Source: Psettodes erumei (taxonomy: Eukaryota; Chordata; Actinopteri; Pleuronectiformes; Psettodidae). From it: a DNA stretch of 64,000 nt. The translations under genes and the position numbers were made by a program. Below, piece after piece: positions 36,957 through 48,552 of the stretch. Below the pieces are notes generated by a model. The model was not told the DNA's origin, searched no databases, and was given only the letters and a program-made list of their open reading frames with translations. Each line of letters begins with the position of its first letter. The stretch's first letter is position 1. The stretch covers positions 1 to 64,000 of the forward strand of contig JAFBJZ010000328.1 in assembly GCA_016785225.1 (NCBI GenBank). The letters are read 5' to 3'.

Positions 36957-37752
36957 GAGCTCTTTATCTTGATGTTATTTCACAGGGTGGGAGGATATCC
37001 AAGCTGCTGGCTGCCCTGGTACCCCTTATCCCCCCCTCCACAGTTTGTCAAACACGCACGCCACCATAACTTAAAGTCTTCCACCCTTTGCAACCTGTCG
37101 ACCTGCACACGGTGCACTGAACGCCGTGCACGCGAGCCACCTTTTCTAATGAACACGTTGCCACGAATTACACGTCTGGCTGGCACAGACTTGAACTGTC
37201 AGTGAGTGACGGGATGCTCAACCTCGAGCTACCACTCGGAGAGACCGCTACTTACGTTCATCCTCTTAACTCGGTCTCTTAGTGCCTGCTGTCCCGTTTG
37301 TTTGTTTTTTTCTCGCTCGGATGCGCGGTCCGGTTGATTCAGCACCGGCGGACACCTGTCAGAGGCGCTGACGCGGTAAACGGCAATGTGTTGCTGCACA
37401 GGCTATGTGCTGCTTTGCTGCGTGTTTACCACAAATTGTGCATCAAAATCGGGGGTGGGGGTGGGGGTGGGCAATGCATTGTTTCTACTACATCAACACC
37501 AGCTGGGGGAAAAATAATCCGCGTTCACGTCGATTCGTTGCACATAACAAGCCTCCTCGCGCACCGCGGCGACCCTGCTGCATCCTTGACACATACAGTA
37601 GCTCATCGCCGTCACCTTGCTCTTTAAATGCACCTGAATGCCACGGCGCAGCTGGTTTCGGCCTAACGGCAGCAAATCGTGAGTCACCGCGAGCCCGCAG
37701 ACTGGCTGATCATCATACTTACTGCGAAAACATCTACCTCACCGGCCGCCAT
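31331..37752 (-). CDS. septin8: Septin-8 (SEPT6 group)
   Basis: A filament-forming GTP-binding cytoskeletal protein that occupies the SEPT6-group position in septin hetero-oligomers. Coding exons on minus: 37723-37752, 36042-36156, 35745-35940, 34974-35160, 34715-34876, 34386-34482, 33983-34151, 33457-33589, 33168-33358 and 31331-31334. Total 427 aa, matching the human isoform ending KDKDKKN. Landmarks: LELGGHVGFDSLPDQLVSKS; P-loop GETGIGKS (49-56); G3 region HTVGFGD, where H101 replaces the usual Asp; G4 AKAD (184-187); septin unique element around YPWG; C-terminal coiled coil (about 325-400). The last junction splits Asn: AA|T, then TGA at 31331-31333. If the final intron is retained, translation stops at TAA 33164-33166, giving KKK. 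Its start lies 1.1 kb from divergent sowaha, as in human 5q31.1. septin6 or septin11 are less likely given this synteny. Confidence 0.92.
31335..33167 (-). other. septin8: septin8 last intron
   Basis: GTAAGT donor at 33162-33167 (minus) and CCCCTTTCAG acceptor at 31335 onwards. It may contain alternative terminal exons as in mammals, but I could not identify one. Confidence 0.5.
36925..36954. repeat. (CA)n microsatellite
   Basis: Fifteen CA units on the plus strand within septin8 intron 1. Confidence 0.9.
37451..37470 (+). other. G-quadruplex-forming motif with single-base loops
   Basis: Runs of five, five, five and at least two to three G residues, each separated by a single T. This is close to the ideal sequence for a parallel quadruplex. 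It lies in septin8 intron 1, 0.25 kb from exon 1, on the non-coding (plus) strand. Confidence 0.65.
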
Positions 37753-38831
37753 CGTCACAAGTGGCTGTGCGCAGGAATTATGTGTCTTCGGGCCGGACCT
37801 GCTCTCCACATCACACAGGCACAGACTCGCACGCCTTTCAATATGGCCACTTGGAGGCAACACCCCCTCGGTGCTGGAGGCCGATATTACACCAGCTGGA
37901 AATAGCCCAGTTCAGACTTAATTCTAAGGATGAGGGGAGCTCGGTGCGAGCTTTTATTAACGCGGGGATTATTCGGGAAAAGCGCTTTAGACGCACAGGT
38001 TTACAGCTGCTGTGGTGGGAAACGAGGAGCTGTCTCAGAAACATTGAGTTTTTCACAGTTTCTTTTAATGTTCATACAAAGTATAGGCTATTCTCATCTT
38101 TAAAAAAAAAGACATGGTAAATATCCAGCTGGCAAGGCATATATCGACGTTTTGAGAGAAATTACATTTTGTAGTCATTGTCAAATAACATATCACAACC
38201 CTTTAACAGGAGCCATGATGCTTACCAGGAGTAATTTTACTTTGGAGATTTGCTTTTGTTGCTGCAGATACTTCTGCAATGCTATTGAAGTAAGATTATG
38301 AATGCAGAAAGTATTGTATGGAGTACTGTGAGGTTTTACTGCATGCACTTAAGTAAAATATATCAATACTTGTTTTACCATAGCAGATTGGACAGGCTAA
38401 AATGCATACATGTTAATTATAGCCGCTACAATTAGTCATTAAACCAATTATCTTATTGACAAAAAATATACTCGATTATACTAATTGATTACATTTTTCA
38501 AGTTGGTTTTGAAATAAACGTTAACTTCTCACATCTCAAACTAATTTTGCATGGACATTTTTTCCCCCATCATCTCTACGTGTAAAAATAAAATACTACT
38601 TTTTAGTAGCTTCGACACTGATCGGTTACGACGAGACAAAAAGATCTGCACTGCCCCCAGCCTTTAAACGGGCAGTGCCATAATGAAAACCGGCTGAACT
38701 TATGAGAAGAGGCGCCGGAAGCGGCAGGTTGGTGGAGGGCAGCAGAGAGGGGAGCACGGAGAAAGAGAGAGAGGAGATTATCCCTCGGGCTCTGCTTAAA
38801 CTGTCATATTTTCGCCCAGGAACCGTAGAAA
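37753..38831. promoter_or_regulatory. Divergent promoter region septin8 / sowaha
   Basis: 1.08 kb between the start codons of septin8 (minus) and sowaha (plus). The septin8 side is GC-rich, the middle (38.05-38.6 kb) is AT-rich, and the sowaha leader is purine-rich with GGAGAAAGAGAG-like sequence. No TATA box is obvious. Confidence 0.5.
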
Positions 38832-40103
38832 ATGGCTTTAACCCAAGAGTCCATATTGTCCTTCTTACTGGAGCGCGGGGGCAAAGTGAAGAACTCGGAG
38901 CTGCTCAACAATTTCAGGAGTCTGATCAACTGCAGTGATCCCGCGGAAAAGCTGCACAATAGGGACCTCTTCAAGAAGTGGGTCAACAGCGTCGCGGTGG
39001 TCAAGCAGATCGACGAGGTGAAGTTTGTGGTCGTGAAGAGGAGGTACCAGGACTTTGTTAGAGAGGGGGACGCGCGGACGGATGACAGTTTCTCGAGCCG
39101 CAGCGCGAGCTTTTCGTACACATCTCCTCGTCGCGTCGAGGCAGCCAGGAGGATCTGTTCGGACATCGAAAACAATAACGCGGTCTGTCCGCCGCACAGA
39201 AATGGGAACTGCTGCGGTGATGCCAAGCATGCGGCTGCGGGGATCGCGCAGAAACGAAAACCGTTATCCAGAAACGTTAGCAGTGCGGGCGCAACCACTG
39301 TCAAAGTCCTGAACGTCTCCGGAGATGACGCGGGGGGAGCGGGGCAACCTGGGGCCGTGTTCGCTGTCATCGCAGTGAAATCCCCACCGAGACAAGATGC
39401 TTTGTACCCCCGAGTGCGTCGCGAACCAACCGCGACGGTGCAGGCTACATCGGCGCAAACTCTGAATCCCAACTTTCCGGTTCGTAAGAGGGAGGCATCA
39501 GGTGGCCACCGAAACCCGAAAACCAGGCAGAAGGAGGACACGCCGCCCGCAGGCTCGCCCCAGGTGAGGCCCCAAATCAAGACCGCAAGACAGGCAGAGG
39601 ATGCCAAGGTCTCCGAGTCCGTGCCTCTGGAGCCATTAGCTCACGAGTGGCTTGTAAAGTGTGCTGCTGGGCTGTGGGGGCAAATCCACGCTCTGCTGAT
39701 GCAGGACACTCGGTTGGCGCAGAAGAAAGACTTCATGTCGGGGTTCACAGCACTGCACTGGGCAGCCAAGGACGGGAACGCCGAGATGATACACAAGCTC
39801 GTGGACGTCTCTAGGAAAAGAGGCACTCCCATTAACGTCGACAGCAAAGCGCACGGGGGGTACACACCTTTGCACATCGCAGCCATGCACGGCCACGCCG
39901 AGGTCATGGTTTTGCTTGTGCGAAAGTACGGGGCCAGTATTGATGAGAGAGACAATGCGGGCAAGAAGGCCTTCCACTACCTGGGCAAAGGTGTGTCACC
40001 TGAGATCAGATCACTTGTGGGGGGACTGCAGCCGAGCAAGTGCGGGGAGAAGACGGGAAGAAGAACAGGACAGAGAGCACCCGAGGGGCTTCAACACTAT
40101 TAG
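38832..40103 (+). CDS. sowaha: Ankyrin repeat protein SOWAHA (single exon)
   Basis: A SOWAH-family protein with an N-terminal winged-helix-like domain and C-terminal ankyrin repeats; its molecular function is poorly defined. One uninterrupted frame encodes 423 aa, as expected for an intronless vertebrate gene. The human protein is longer (about 549 aa, from memory). Landmarks: MALTQESILSFLLERGGKVK with NSELLNNFR and FKKWVNSVAVVKQ (domain about 1-75), a disordered basic middle (about 80-280), then ankyrin units around GFTALHWAAKDGNAEMIHKL (304 on) and GGYTPLHIAAMHGHAEVMVL (343 on). Human SOWAHA is likewise divergent from SEPTIN8. A 267-codon antisense frame over this exon is a shadow of its composition. 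The poly(A) signal is at 40518-40523. Confidence 0.93.
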   Translation: MALTQESILSFLLERGGKVKNSELLNNFRSLINCSDPAEKLHNRDLFKKWVNSVAVVKQIDEVKFVVVKRRYQDFVREGDARTDDSFSSRSASFSYTSPRRVEAARRICSDIENNNAVCPPHRNGNCCGDAKHAAAGIAQKRKPLSRNVSSAGATTVKVLNVSGDDAGGAGQPGAVFAVIAVKSPPRQDALYPRVRREPTATVQATSAQTLNPNFPVRKREASGGHRNPKTRQKEDTPPAGSPQVRPQIKTARQAEDAKVSESVPLEPLAHEWLVKCAAGLWGQIHALLMQDTRLAQKKDFMSGFTALHWAAKDGNAEMIHKLVDVSRKRGTPINVDSKAHGGYTPLHIAAMHGHAEVMVLLVRKYGASIDERDNAGKKAFHYLGKGVSPEIRSLVGGLQPSKCGEKTGRRTGQRAPEGLQHY

Positions 40104-43100
40104 TAAACTGTTCCAGCCTCACACTGGGAAGAAACAAAAGACAGCCACAAAGTCTGCTCATGACTGGTGAGAGTGGCATGGATCACATCAAGTTGTGAGC
40201 TGAACAATAGCAAAATTGTACCAGAAAATACAGTCTTAATATGTATATATATGTTAATATAAAGCCAGTTAAACCAAGTGTGCTTCAGATCGCTTAAATT
40301 CTATAACTGAATTACAGATGGAGTCTTTCAAGACTTGTTGCAAGCTGTAGCCATACAGTGTATCACTGCTGGACTATTTATGAATGGTATTTATAATTTA
40401 ATCTTTTTTTCCCCTAGATTTCACACATTAACAATGATTTTTGCACCAAATTAACTTATTTTAATAACACAAACCTAATGGTGGTGATAATGTGCATATT
40501 TTCGTTACTCAATGTGAAATAAATCTTTTTTAAATTCTTGATTCATGACTCCCGAGTATGAGGAAACATGAGGACAGACCACACCTGGGAAACAGTTGCT
40601 ATCAACACTGCACACAACAGATCATATATCTGAGATATTCTTTCTGATGATCAACATTAAAATAGTTAAAGTTCTTCGAAGAAAACATTTGATACTGTAG
40701 AAAAATAGCAGGAAAGTTTAACACTATGATTAACAGAGGTTTCTATGTGCGGGGCCAGTTGCTCAAAGCAGACGGCTCATCGGGGTGCTGGAATGTCTGC
40801 TTTATCTATTTCTTTGTGAAGTTGAGTTTGTAATGGATGACCTTCTTTTTTGCGGGCCGGAGTGGGGCCCCATTTTGGATCGCAGTGGTAAAAGACGAGC
40901 ACGATTCACTGGCTTGACACCAGTCACAGACCCAAAACCAAAATCCATTTTGCCAAATAGAAGTTTGACATAAATTACCTGATCTGTAGAAAAAAAAACT
41001 ATAATTCAATTGTAGGATTGTGTCTTCAGAGGTGTTCTGATAACTTGAAAAAGTTATTGACGTAAAAACATAAAAGGTTATTTTCACAAGTGAAATTCAA
41101 CATAACATCACATGAAGCCTTATTTTCATAAATCAGATATGTATGAAAACAGTATTCTGCTTTTCTTTGTGCAGTGCAAAAACTCTGTTTTTATCATCAT
41201 GTGACACAGAGAAAAACAATCCATGATGACAGGAAAAGTGGTGGAGCTCAAACAATGAAGCCGTGAACAAAACAGTACCACGACAATGTCTCTTTTTATA
41301 TCTAGTTATCTGGAAAATGATCCCAACAAAGAAGAGCTGCACCTCAGCAATTTCTCAATGTAGTAGACGACACAATGTTTTTACCCTACCACAAAACTTT
41401 CCTTTAAGACTGCAAGAAAACCTAATCATTACAAAGGAAATCCACCTCACAAAATCTTTCCTATGTCTAATATTTAATTGTTCAGACAGAACCACCAAAC
41501 ATCAAAGTCTCCTTCAACAATAGTGTGACGTGTTCAAGGACCTATCATTTCCTGTCACAATGCCTGTACTAACAGTTGGGGTAAAACAGAATAAAGAACT
41601 GATGAGTATATATTTTGTACTCAGTGTGGAACTGAGATACAGCTACAACGTACATCTAAGGCCCAAGCCAGCAGGCCCCAGAGATCACGCACTCCCAAAT
41701 ATGAAAGTGCAGCAATTTGGCTGCTTTTATAACTTTCCCAGGCAATGAGACTAAAACTAAAATTTAAAACATGTAATGTGGACAGCAGCAAAGGATGACC
41801 ATAAAAAAAACAATCGAATTGTCTGTATCCCTAAAATCTGGCAACAACCAATAACCACCAGTTGCAGTGTTTTAGAGAACAGTAAGGTACTTAAGGGAAG
41901 CCTTCACAAGGAGCAGAAGTATTCCCATTCTTTATAGGGACACTTATCTAATCAATGGCCAACACAATGAAAGCTGTGTGCAACACAACAAAAGCAAGGC
42001 TTCTCCTGACAAGATATTAATAAGTGTTCAGTCAATTAACGCCGTTAGTTTATTTATTCATTCTTAGACAGTACTTTTAAATAAATCCTTTCATTGTGAC
42101 TTATGGTTAACTGATGAACAAGCCAGTTTTATGTCCTTTTCGTTGCAGTTTACATTTTAAGCCAGCAGTTGGCGATATGTTGACATTTTCATCACAGTTA
42201 ACGCACAACATGTCTATTTACATAGTGATTAAAACATGTTTTATCGGTTTATGGCAGAGATGAAAATCATAAGTCACCACACCAAGCGAAGAAGCAAATC
42301 TTCTTGTTCCTGCTTTCCTGATGGAAATTTCCAAAAAAAAACCCAACAATGATGAGAGAAGAGATCACCCCTTCAGTCTGTGGCAGAAGCCAAACTGTTC
42401 ATTTTGTATACTGCATATGCCCCGCACTTTCCTCATTTAAAAGACACTTCCACCTCACCCAGAGAGTCTGTCACTCAAAGAGGAAATACCAGAAACCGGA
42501 AGTAAACAAACGCTACTTGGTTCGGCTCTTCTTTAAACCAATTTTAAAATTACTTCAACTCCTCAACATTGTCTAACTTCTAGTTTGGGTTACCCATAAA
42601 GCATTTCGTTATCTGGCCGCACGATACACATGTCATTTCATTTAACTCTATGTAACGTTTGCTGACGTTAACGAACTCTAAGAATCAAGTATTCGGTAAT
42701 CCGTTACTCCAAGCAATCAATATCTCACCCACGTGACTTTCCACTTACAACTTCATAGTGTAAGTTCATGCTTCAGAGTTACCTCCGGGGAGGATATGTA
42801 ATGTGATTTACGTCACTTTTGTAAAACGTGTACTTCAGTTTGAGTTTTTGAATCTCAATTTCAATTTTATTTTGAATATAGCAGGAACATGTTTCAATAT
42901 TCTGTGTTTTCTGCCGTTCACTATGTGATGAGAATTACCAATACCGTGAAATACAGCATTGTTCAGTTCAACTTAAACGTCCCCACTGAAAACTAGTTCA
43001 GCGACTGAAAACGAACAAGTCATTACCTGATAGAAGAAACATGGCTGATGGAGTTGATTGCCATCACCTGCGCGTGTTGATGAGCGGTGGCACGTGCGCG

Positions 43101-43170
43101 GTCTTGTTGACCTCGAGCTCTCAGCGGAGAGCCTCCCTGGTTCTCCTCCTGACTGGTTTCGTTGTTTACA
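40104..43170. other. sowaha 3' UTR and gdf9 5' flank; no shroom1 seen
   Basis: The left 0.4 kb is sowaha 3' UTR ending near the AATAAA at 40518-40523. The rest, about 2.6 kb, is AT-rich and shows no supportable coding exon on either strand. In human, SHROOM1 lies between SOWAHA and GDF9; I found no trace of it. A CACGTG E-box lies at 42730-42735, and the last 150 bp are the likely gdf9 5' UTR. Confidence 0.5.
40518..40523 (+). terminator. sowaha: sowaha poly(A) signal AATAAA
   Basis: The first canonical hexamer after the sowaha stop codon, 415 bases downstream, followed by a T-rich stretch. Confidence 0.6.
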
Positions 43171-45350
<2,180 letters not shown>

Positions 45351-46389
45351 GCCTACCAACATGCATCTGTTTTTTCCCCTCTTTTACAGGCTAGATAGAA
45401 CATCCCCACAAAGCCCCTCCACAGTCATACAGATGGACTACATCTGAGTGTCTCCTCATTATCCACATTTCAGATAGTACGACCAAGTTCAGTGATTTCA
45501 GGAATTTATAAAATCGTTGTGCATGATCTGGAGCAGGTTTGTTTACTTAAACAGTATTTTAGCCTAATGAAAATGTGGAAATGTGACATTTATTTCCTTT
45601 TTGTTAAAGTGTGAAGAGAGAGGGTGCAAATGCGTCCTATGGTTCAACATAACTGTTTGTAATATGGTATTGAGTCTGACACACTTGAAGAAGAAAATGT
45701 GTGTGATGTATGATTTGCATGATTATTTTAAGTTATTTTTTTGTTAACTTATTTTGGGTGGTTCCTTATTGTTTAATTTAATACAATTGCCAAGTTTTAA
45801 GTAGCCCTGTTGTGGTTAAAAGATGAAAGAGCAGTCACAAATCCTTATCCAACCTTTTATGTATCATTTTATTCCTGGGTGTTACAGACGGCTGTCTGAA
45901 TGGCACCTGTCTTCACAATGTCCAGAATGAAAGTTGTCAAGGTGTCAGTGTGTATTTATTACTTCTGGTCACTGAGTGACTGCATACATCTAACTTTGTA
46001 CTGGTTGAATGTGACTAAATGCATCTCATGTCTATTTATGCTAACTGAATGAATTCACTGTGTGTCTGTGCACAGCTTAGGGATATTCGAAAAGAATGAA
46101 TATATGTCTACATATTCTCTGAAAAGTGGGAAAATTAAAAAAAAAATTAGCAGGCATCACTGTTGTCTTTGTCTGAGTGCATACAGCTGGCCGGAACGCT
46201 CCTACAACGCAGGGAAATTAGTTTGAGTAGGATGGGAAAAGGTTTTGCTCCGTCCTGTGAGTGCTGAATCCAAAAGGCCTTACAAAATACACAATGGGCT
46301 AAACGCGCTGTCATTTTCCGGATACTTCACACGCCCGGCCGACAGGTGGCGGTAATTCCCTTTGGGCAACCGACGCTTGGCTAAAGAGG
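45351..46389 (+). other. gdf9 3' UTR and uqcrq upstream region
   Basis: About 0.8 kb of AT-rich gdf9 3' UTR. The variant hexamer ATTAAA at 46134-46139 followed by an A-run is the best end candidate. Next is a CpG-richer 0.2 kb with two TTCCGG/CCGGAA ETS-type cores (near 46316 and 46396), plausible for the uqcrq promoter. Confidence 0.45.
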
Positions 46390-46434
46390 AAGGACCCGGA
46401 ACCTCAGCAGGGAACACGGCTGTGAAGGAGCACG
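46390..46434 (+). other. uqcrq: uqcrq non-coding first exon (left edge approximate)
   Basis: CACG|GTAAGC gives a strong donor after 46434, and the coding exon begins at a TTTCAG acceptor (47298) 18 bp before the ATG. The transcription start is not determinable. The first intron is 0.86 kb and its 5' part carries three GCTAAC hexamers (46614-46664). Confidence 0.45.
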
Positions 46435-47315
46435 GTAAGCGCCCAATGTCACGATCTTAAACTGCGCTTTCTCTTCGCTTCAGTCGCGAAATCGAGTGAA
46501 ATGTGCCCGCTTTGTCGCGCTGTGAGGCACCAGGGTTTCCTCTCTTTCGCGTAAAGTCACCAAGGTAACGTGGCAGAAGAGGGGATGTTTCAAGGTCCGT
46601 GTGTACCTTGGCAGCTAACAGCTAACCAGGGGAAGCTAGCTGGCGTTGAGCTATCGCGGCTAACGAGCGTCAACACGTCCTGCGCTCCTTTTATTGAGGT
46701 CGATATTTTGCGATTGTGAAACTCTTCGGACGACATAGCACCCTGCCGTACAATGTCATTTCAGGCGCTTATACGCGATGTTAGTTATTACGCTTTCAAG
46801 CACGCATCGGTTTTCTTCTATGCAGGGAAGGGTGAGCTTATGTTACAGCTGTAACACGAAAAACATAAATTCATAACACAAACATTGTTATTTAATATCC
46901 ATCTTATCACGAAAAGAGAAAACGGCCAATGGACCATGAAGAGCATCATACAAAAGTTCTGTCACAGACTACGTGCATTAATACGTTTTTTAATCATTGT
47001 AGCTGTTTGGTGTGACTGTTAACATACAGAGCTGACAAACAGTGAATCAATTAAATTCCCAAAGTTCAGCTGGAAATGTATTCGATTTTTTTTAACACAA
47101 GCTAAAGTCACGGCTTGAATTACTTTTTGCAGAAAAGGGCTTTCTCTCTTTCTCACAATACGCACAGAGCGACTTAAGCATCAATGAATACAATTTTACC
47201 ACAGCTATATGATTCGGACGATGTGCAGTCTAGATCATTTTTATGCTTACGGGTGCCTTTTTATTTAACTTCTGTAAATATTTGATTGTCATTTCAGATC
47301 AGCTTTTGGGTGAAC

Positions 47316-47718
47316 ATGGGCCGCCACTTTGGAAACCTGGCCAAGGTCAGGCATGTCATCACATACAGTCTGTCCCCGTTTGAACAGAGAGCTTTCCCCA
47401 ACTACTTCTCCAAAGGAATCCCCAATGTGTGGAGGCGGTTTAGAGCTTCTGTCTTCAAAATTGCCCCCCGTGAGTTTTGGGTTTTTGTAAACAGTATATC
47501 AGAATTTGACAATTATACCTGGTCGCGGCAATGCATTCAAGTATTATATATTTCCGTTATACTAACTCATGATGTCAGCATTTGCCTGGTGCTAAATTGT
47601 TTTGTGGTCATCCTTCTTTGCAGCACTGGTAGCCATGTACCTGACATACAGCTGGGGCAACAGTGTCCATCAGCAGAGCAAGAGGAAGAATCCTGCTGAC
47701 TATGAGAATGATGAATAA
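47316..47718 (+). CDS. uqcrq: Cytochrome b-c1 complex subunit 8 (complex III)
   Basis: The ubiquinone-binding small subunit of mitochondrial complex III, with one transmembrane helix in the inner membrane. Two coding exons, 47316-47469 and 47624-47718, give 82 aa, identical in length to the human protein as I recall it. Landmarks: MGRHFGNLAKVRHVITYSL, SPFEQRAFPNYFSKGIPNVW, the membrane helix around PPLVAMYLTYSWG and the C-terminal KRKNPADYENDE. The start is the first ATG after the splice acceptor at 47298. The poly(A) signal AATAAA is at 47780-47785. Position between gdf9 and hspa4 matches human 5q31.1, except that leap2, aff4 and zcchc10 are not present here. Confidence 0.96.
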
Positions 47719-48346
47719 ACTCCTGCCACCTTTCTCAAAGCTGCCCTCTGTCGTTAATTCCAACTCTCTATGTGTACCCAATAAAGATGAAAAATATTTA
47801 TGTGAAATCGGTCTTGATTGTTTTCTCTTGATCGGACTGGTGCCTGTTGATATTCATTCAACGTGCCTGTCAAATCAGTGCTGCAGTTTTACAAGTCAAT
47901 ATATAAATTTAGTATTGAGGTGAAGTCATTCATTGTGTGAAATGATTGTGCCAGTTTGTAGCTCCAATGCCACAATTTACTGCTTTCCTCTTACATTTCT
48001 GTCCTGTGTTTTTAAAAAATAAAAGTATGATGGGTATTTTTCTGATACCGTAAAAACTCAAGAAAATGGACAGATAAATCTGTAATGAAAGAAACTGGAA
48101 ATTGAAGTTAAACTGGTGAAGCTGCCGTCACAAACTGGTGGGGAGCCGCAGGGCCAGCAGGCTTAGATCGTTACAGATCGTTATGGTTCGTTAATGGGCG
48201 AGGGACTGAAATAGATTTTTTTTGCTCACATTAATATCAACGGAGCGAAAGCTGCCGCTGCAGTAGCCGCTTCTGGCCTGTGGGCGGCGCACGACCCCAG
48301 GGTGCAGCGTCTCCGCAGTCGGACGCCATTGGTCAGTGTGACAGAG
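47719..48346 (+). other. uqcrq 3' end and intergenic sequence
   Basis: Contains the uqcrq poly(A) signal at 47780-47785, then about 0.5 kb of AT-rich intergenic sequence without a gene, rising in GC from about 48.2 kb towards hspa4. A second AATAAA occurs at 48018-48023. Confidence 0.5.
47780..47785 (+). terminator. uqcrq: uqcrq poly(A) signal AATAAA
   Basis: Canonical hexamer 62 bases after the stop codon, giving a very short 3' UTR typical of OXPHOS genes. Confidence 0.75.
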
Positions 48347-48361
48347 AGAAAATTCCTGAAC
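48347..48361 (+). promoter_or_regulatory. hspa4: Perfect three-unit heat-shock element upstream of hspa4
   Basis: GAA (48348-48350), TTC (48353-48355) and GAA (48358-48360), with two-base spacers, form the exact nGAAnnTTCnnGAAn HSF1 consensus. An inverted CCAAT box (ATTGG, 48328-48332) lies 15 bp upstream. The element is about 200 bp before the hspa4 start codon. That it drives heat induction is inference. Confidence 0.6.
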
Positions 48362-48552
48362 GCTCTCACGCATCAGCCGGTGCTCTTACCGCATGCTGCC
48401 GCTCACTTCCATGGAACGAGAACAAGGGAGGATCACCGTCCGCTGACCGAGATCCGCTGTCGCTGCTGCCGCTCTCTCTAGCATCTCGCCGAGTTTCTGT
48501 TCTCCCCCTCCCGTTATTTCCACTCTCCGCGCCGTTAGGTTAGCCGGTGAAG

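Noticed and set aside
38804..39607. 267-codon open frame antisense to sowaha
   Set aside because: It overlaps the well-supported sowaha exon on the opposite strand, has no recognisable family features and is explained by the GC-rich codon composition of that exon.
42730..42735. CACGTG E-box upstream of gdf9
   Set aside because: E-boxes control GDF9 in oocytes, but a single palindromic hexamer 440 bp upstream is expected by chance and I cannot support function.
40524..43100. Search for shroom1 between sowaha and gdf9
   Set aside because: No exon with ASD-type sequence or any long frame was found; only short AT-rich frames.
46316..46401. ETS/GABP-type CCGGAA cores upstream of uqcrq
   Set aside because: Plausible for an OXPHOS gene but too short and common to call as sites; mentioned only within the upstream-region entry.
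48400..48425. Second heat-shock-like element (TTCCATGGAA) near hspa4
   Set aside because: The spacing between TTC and GAA is four bases, not two, so it does not fit the HSF consensus.
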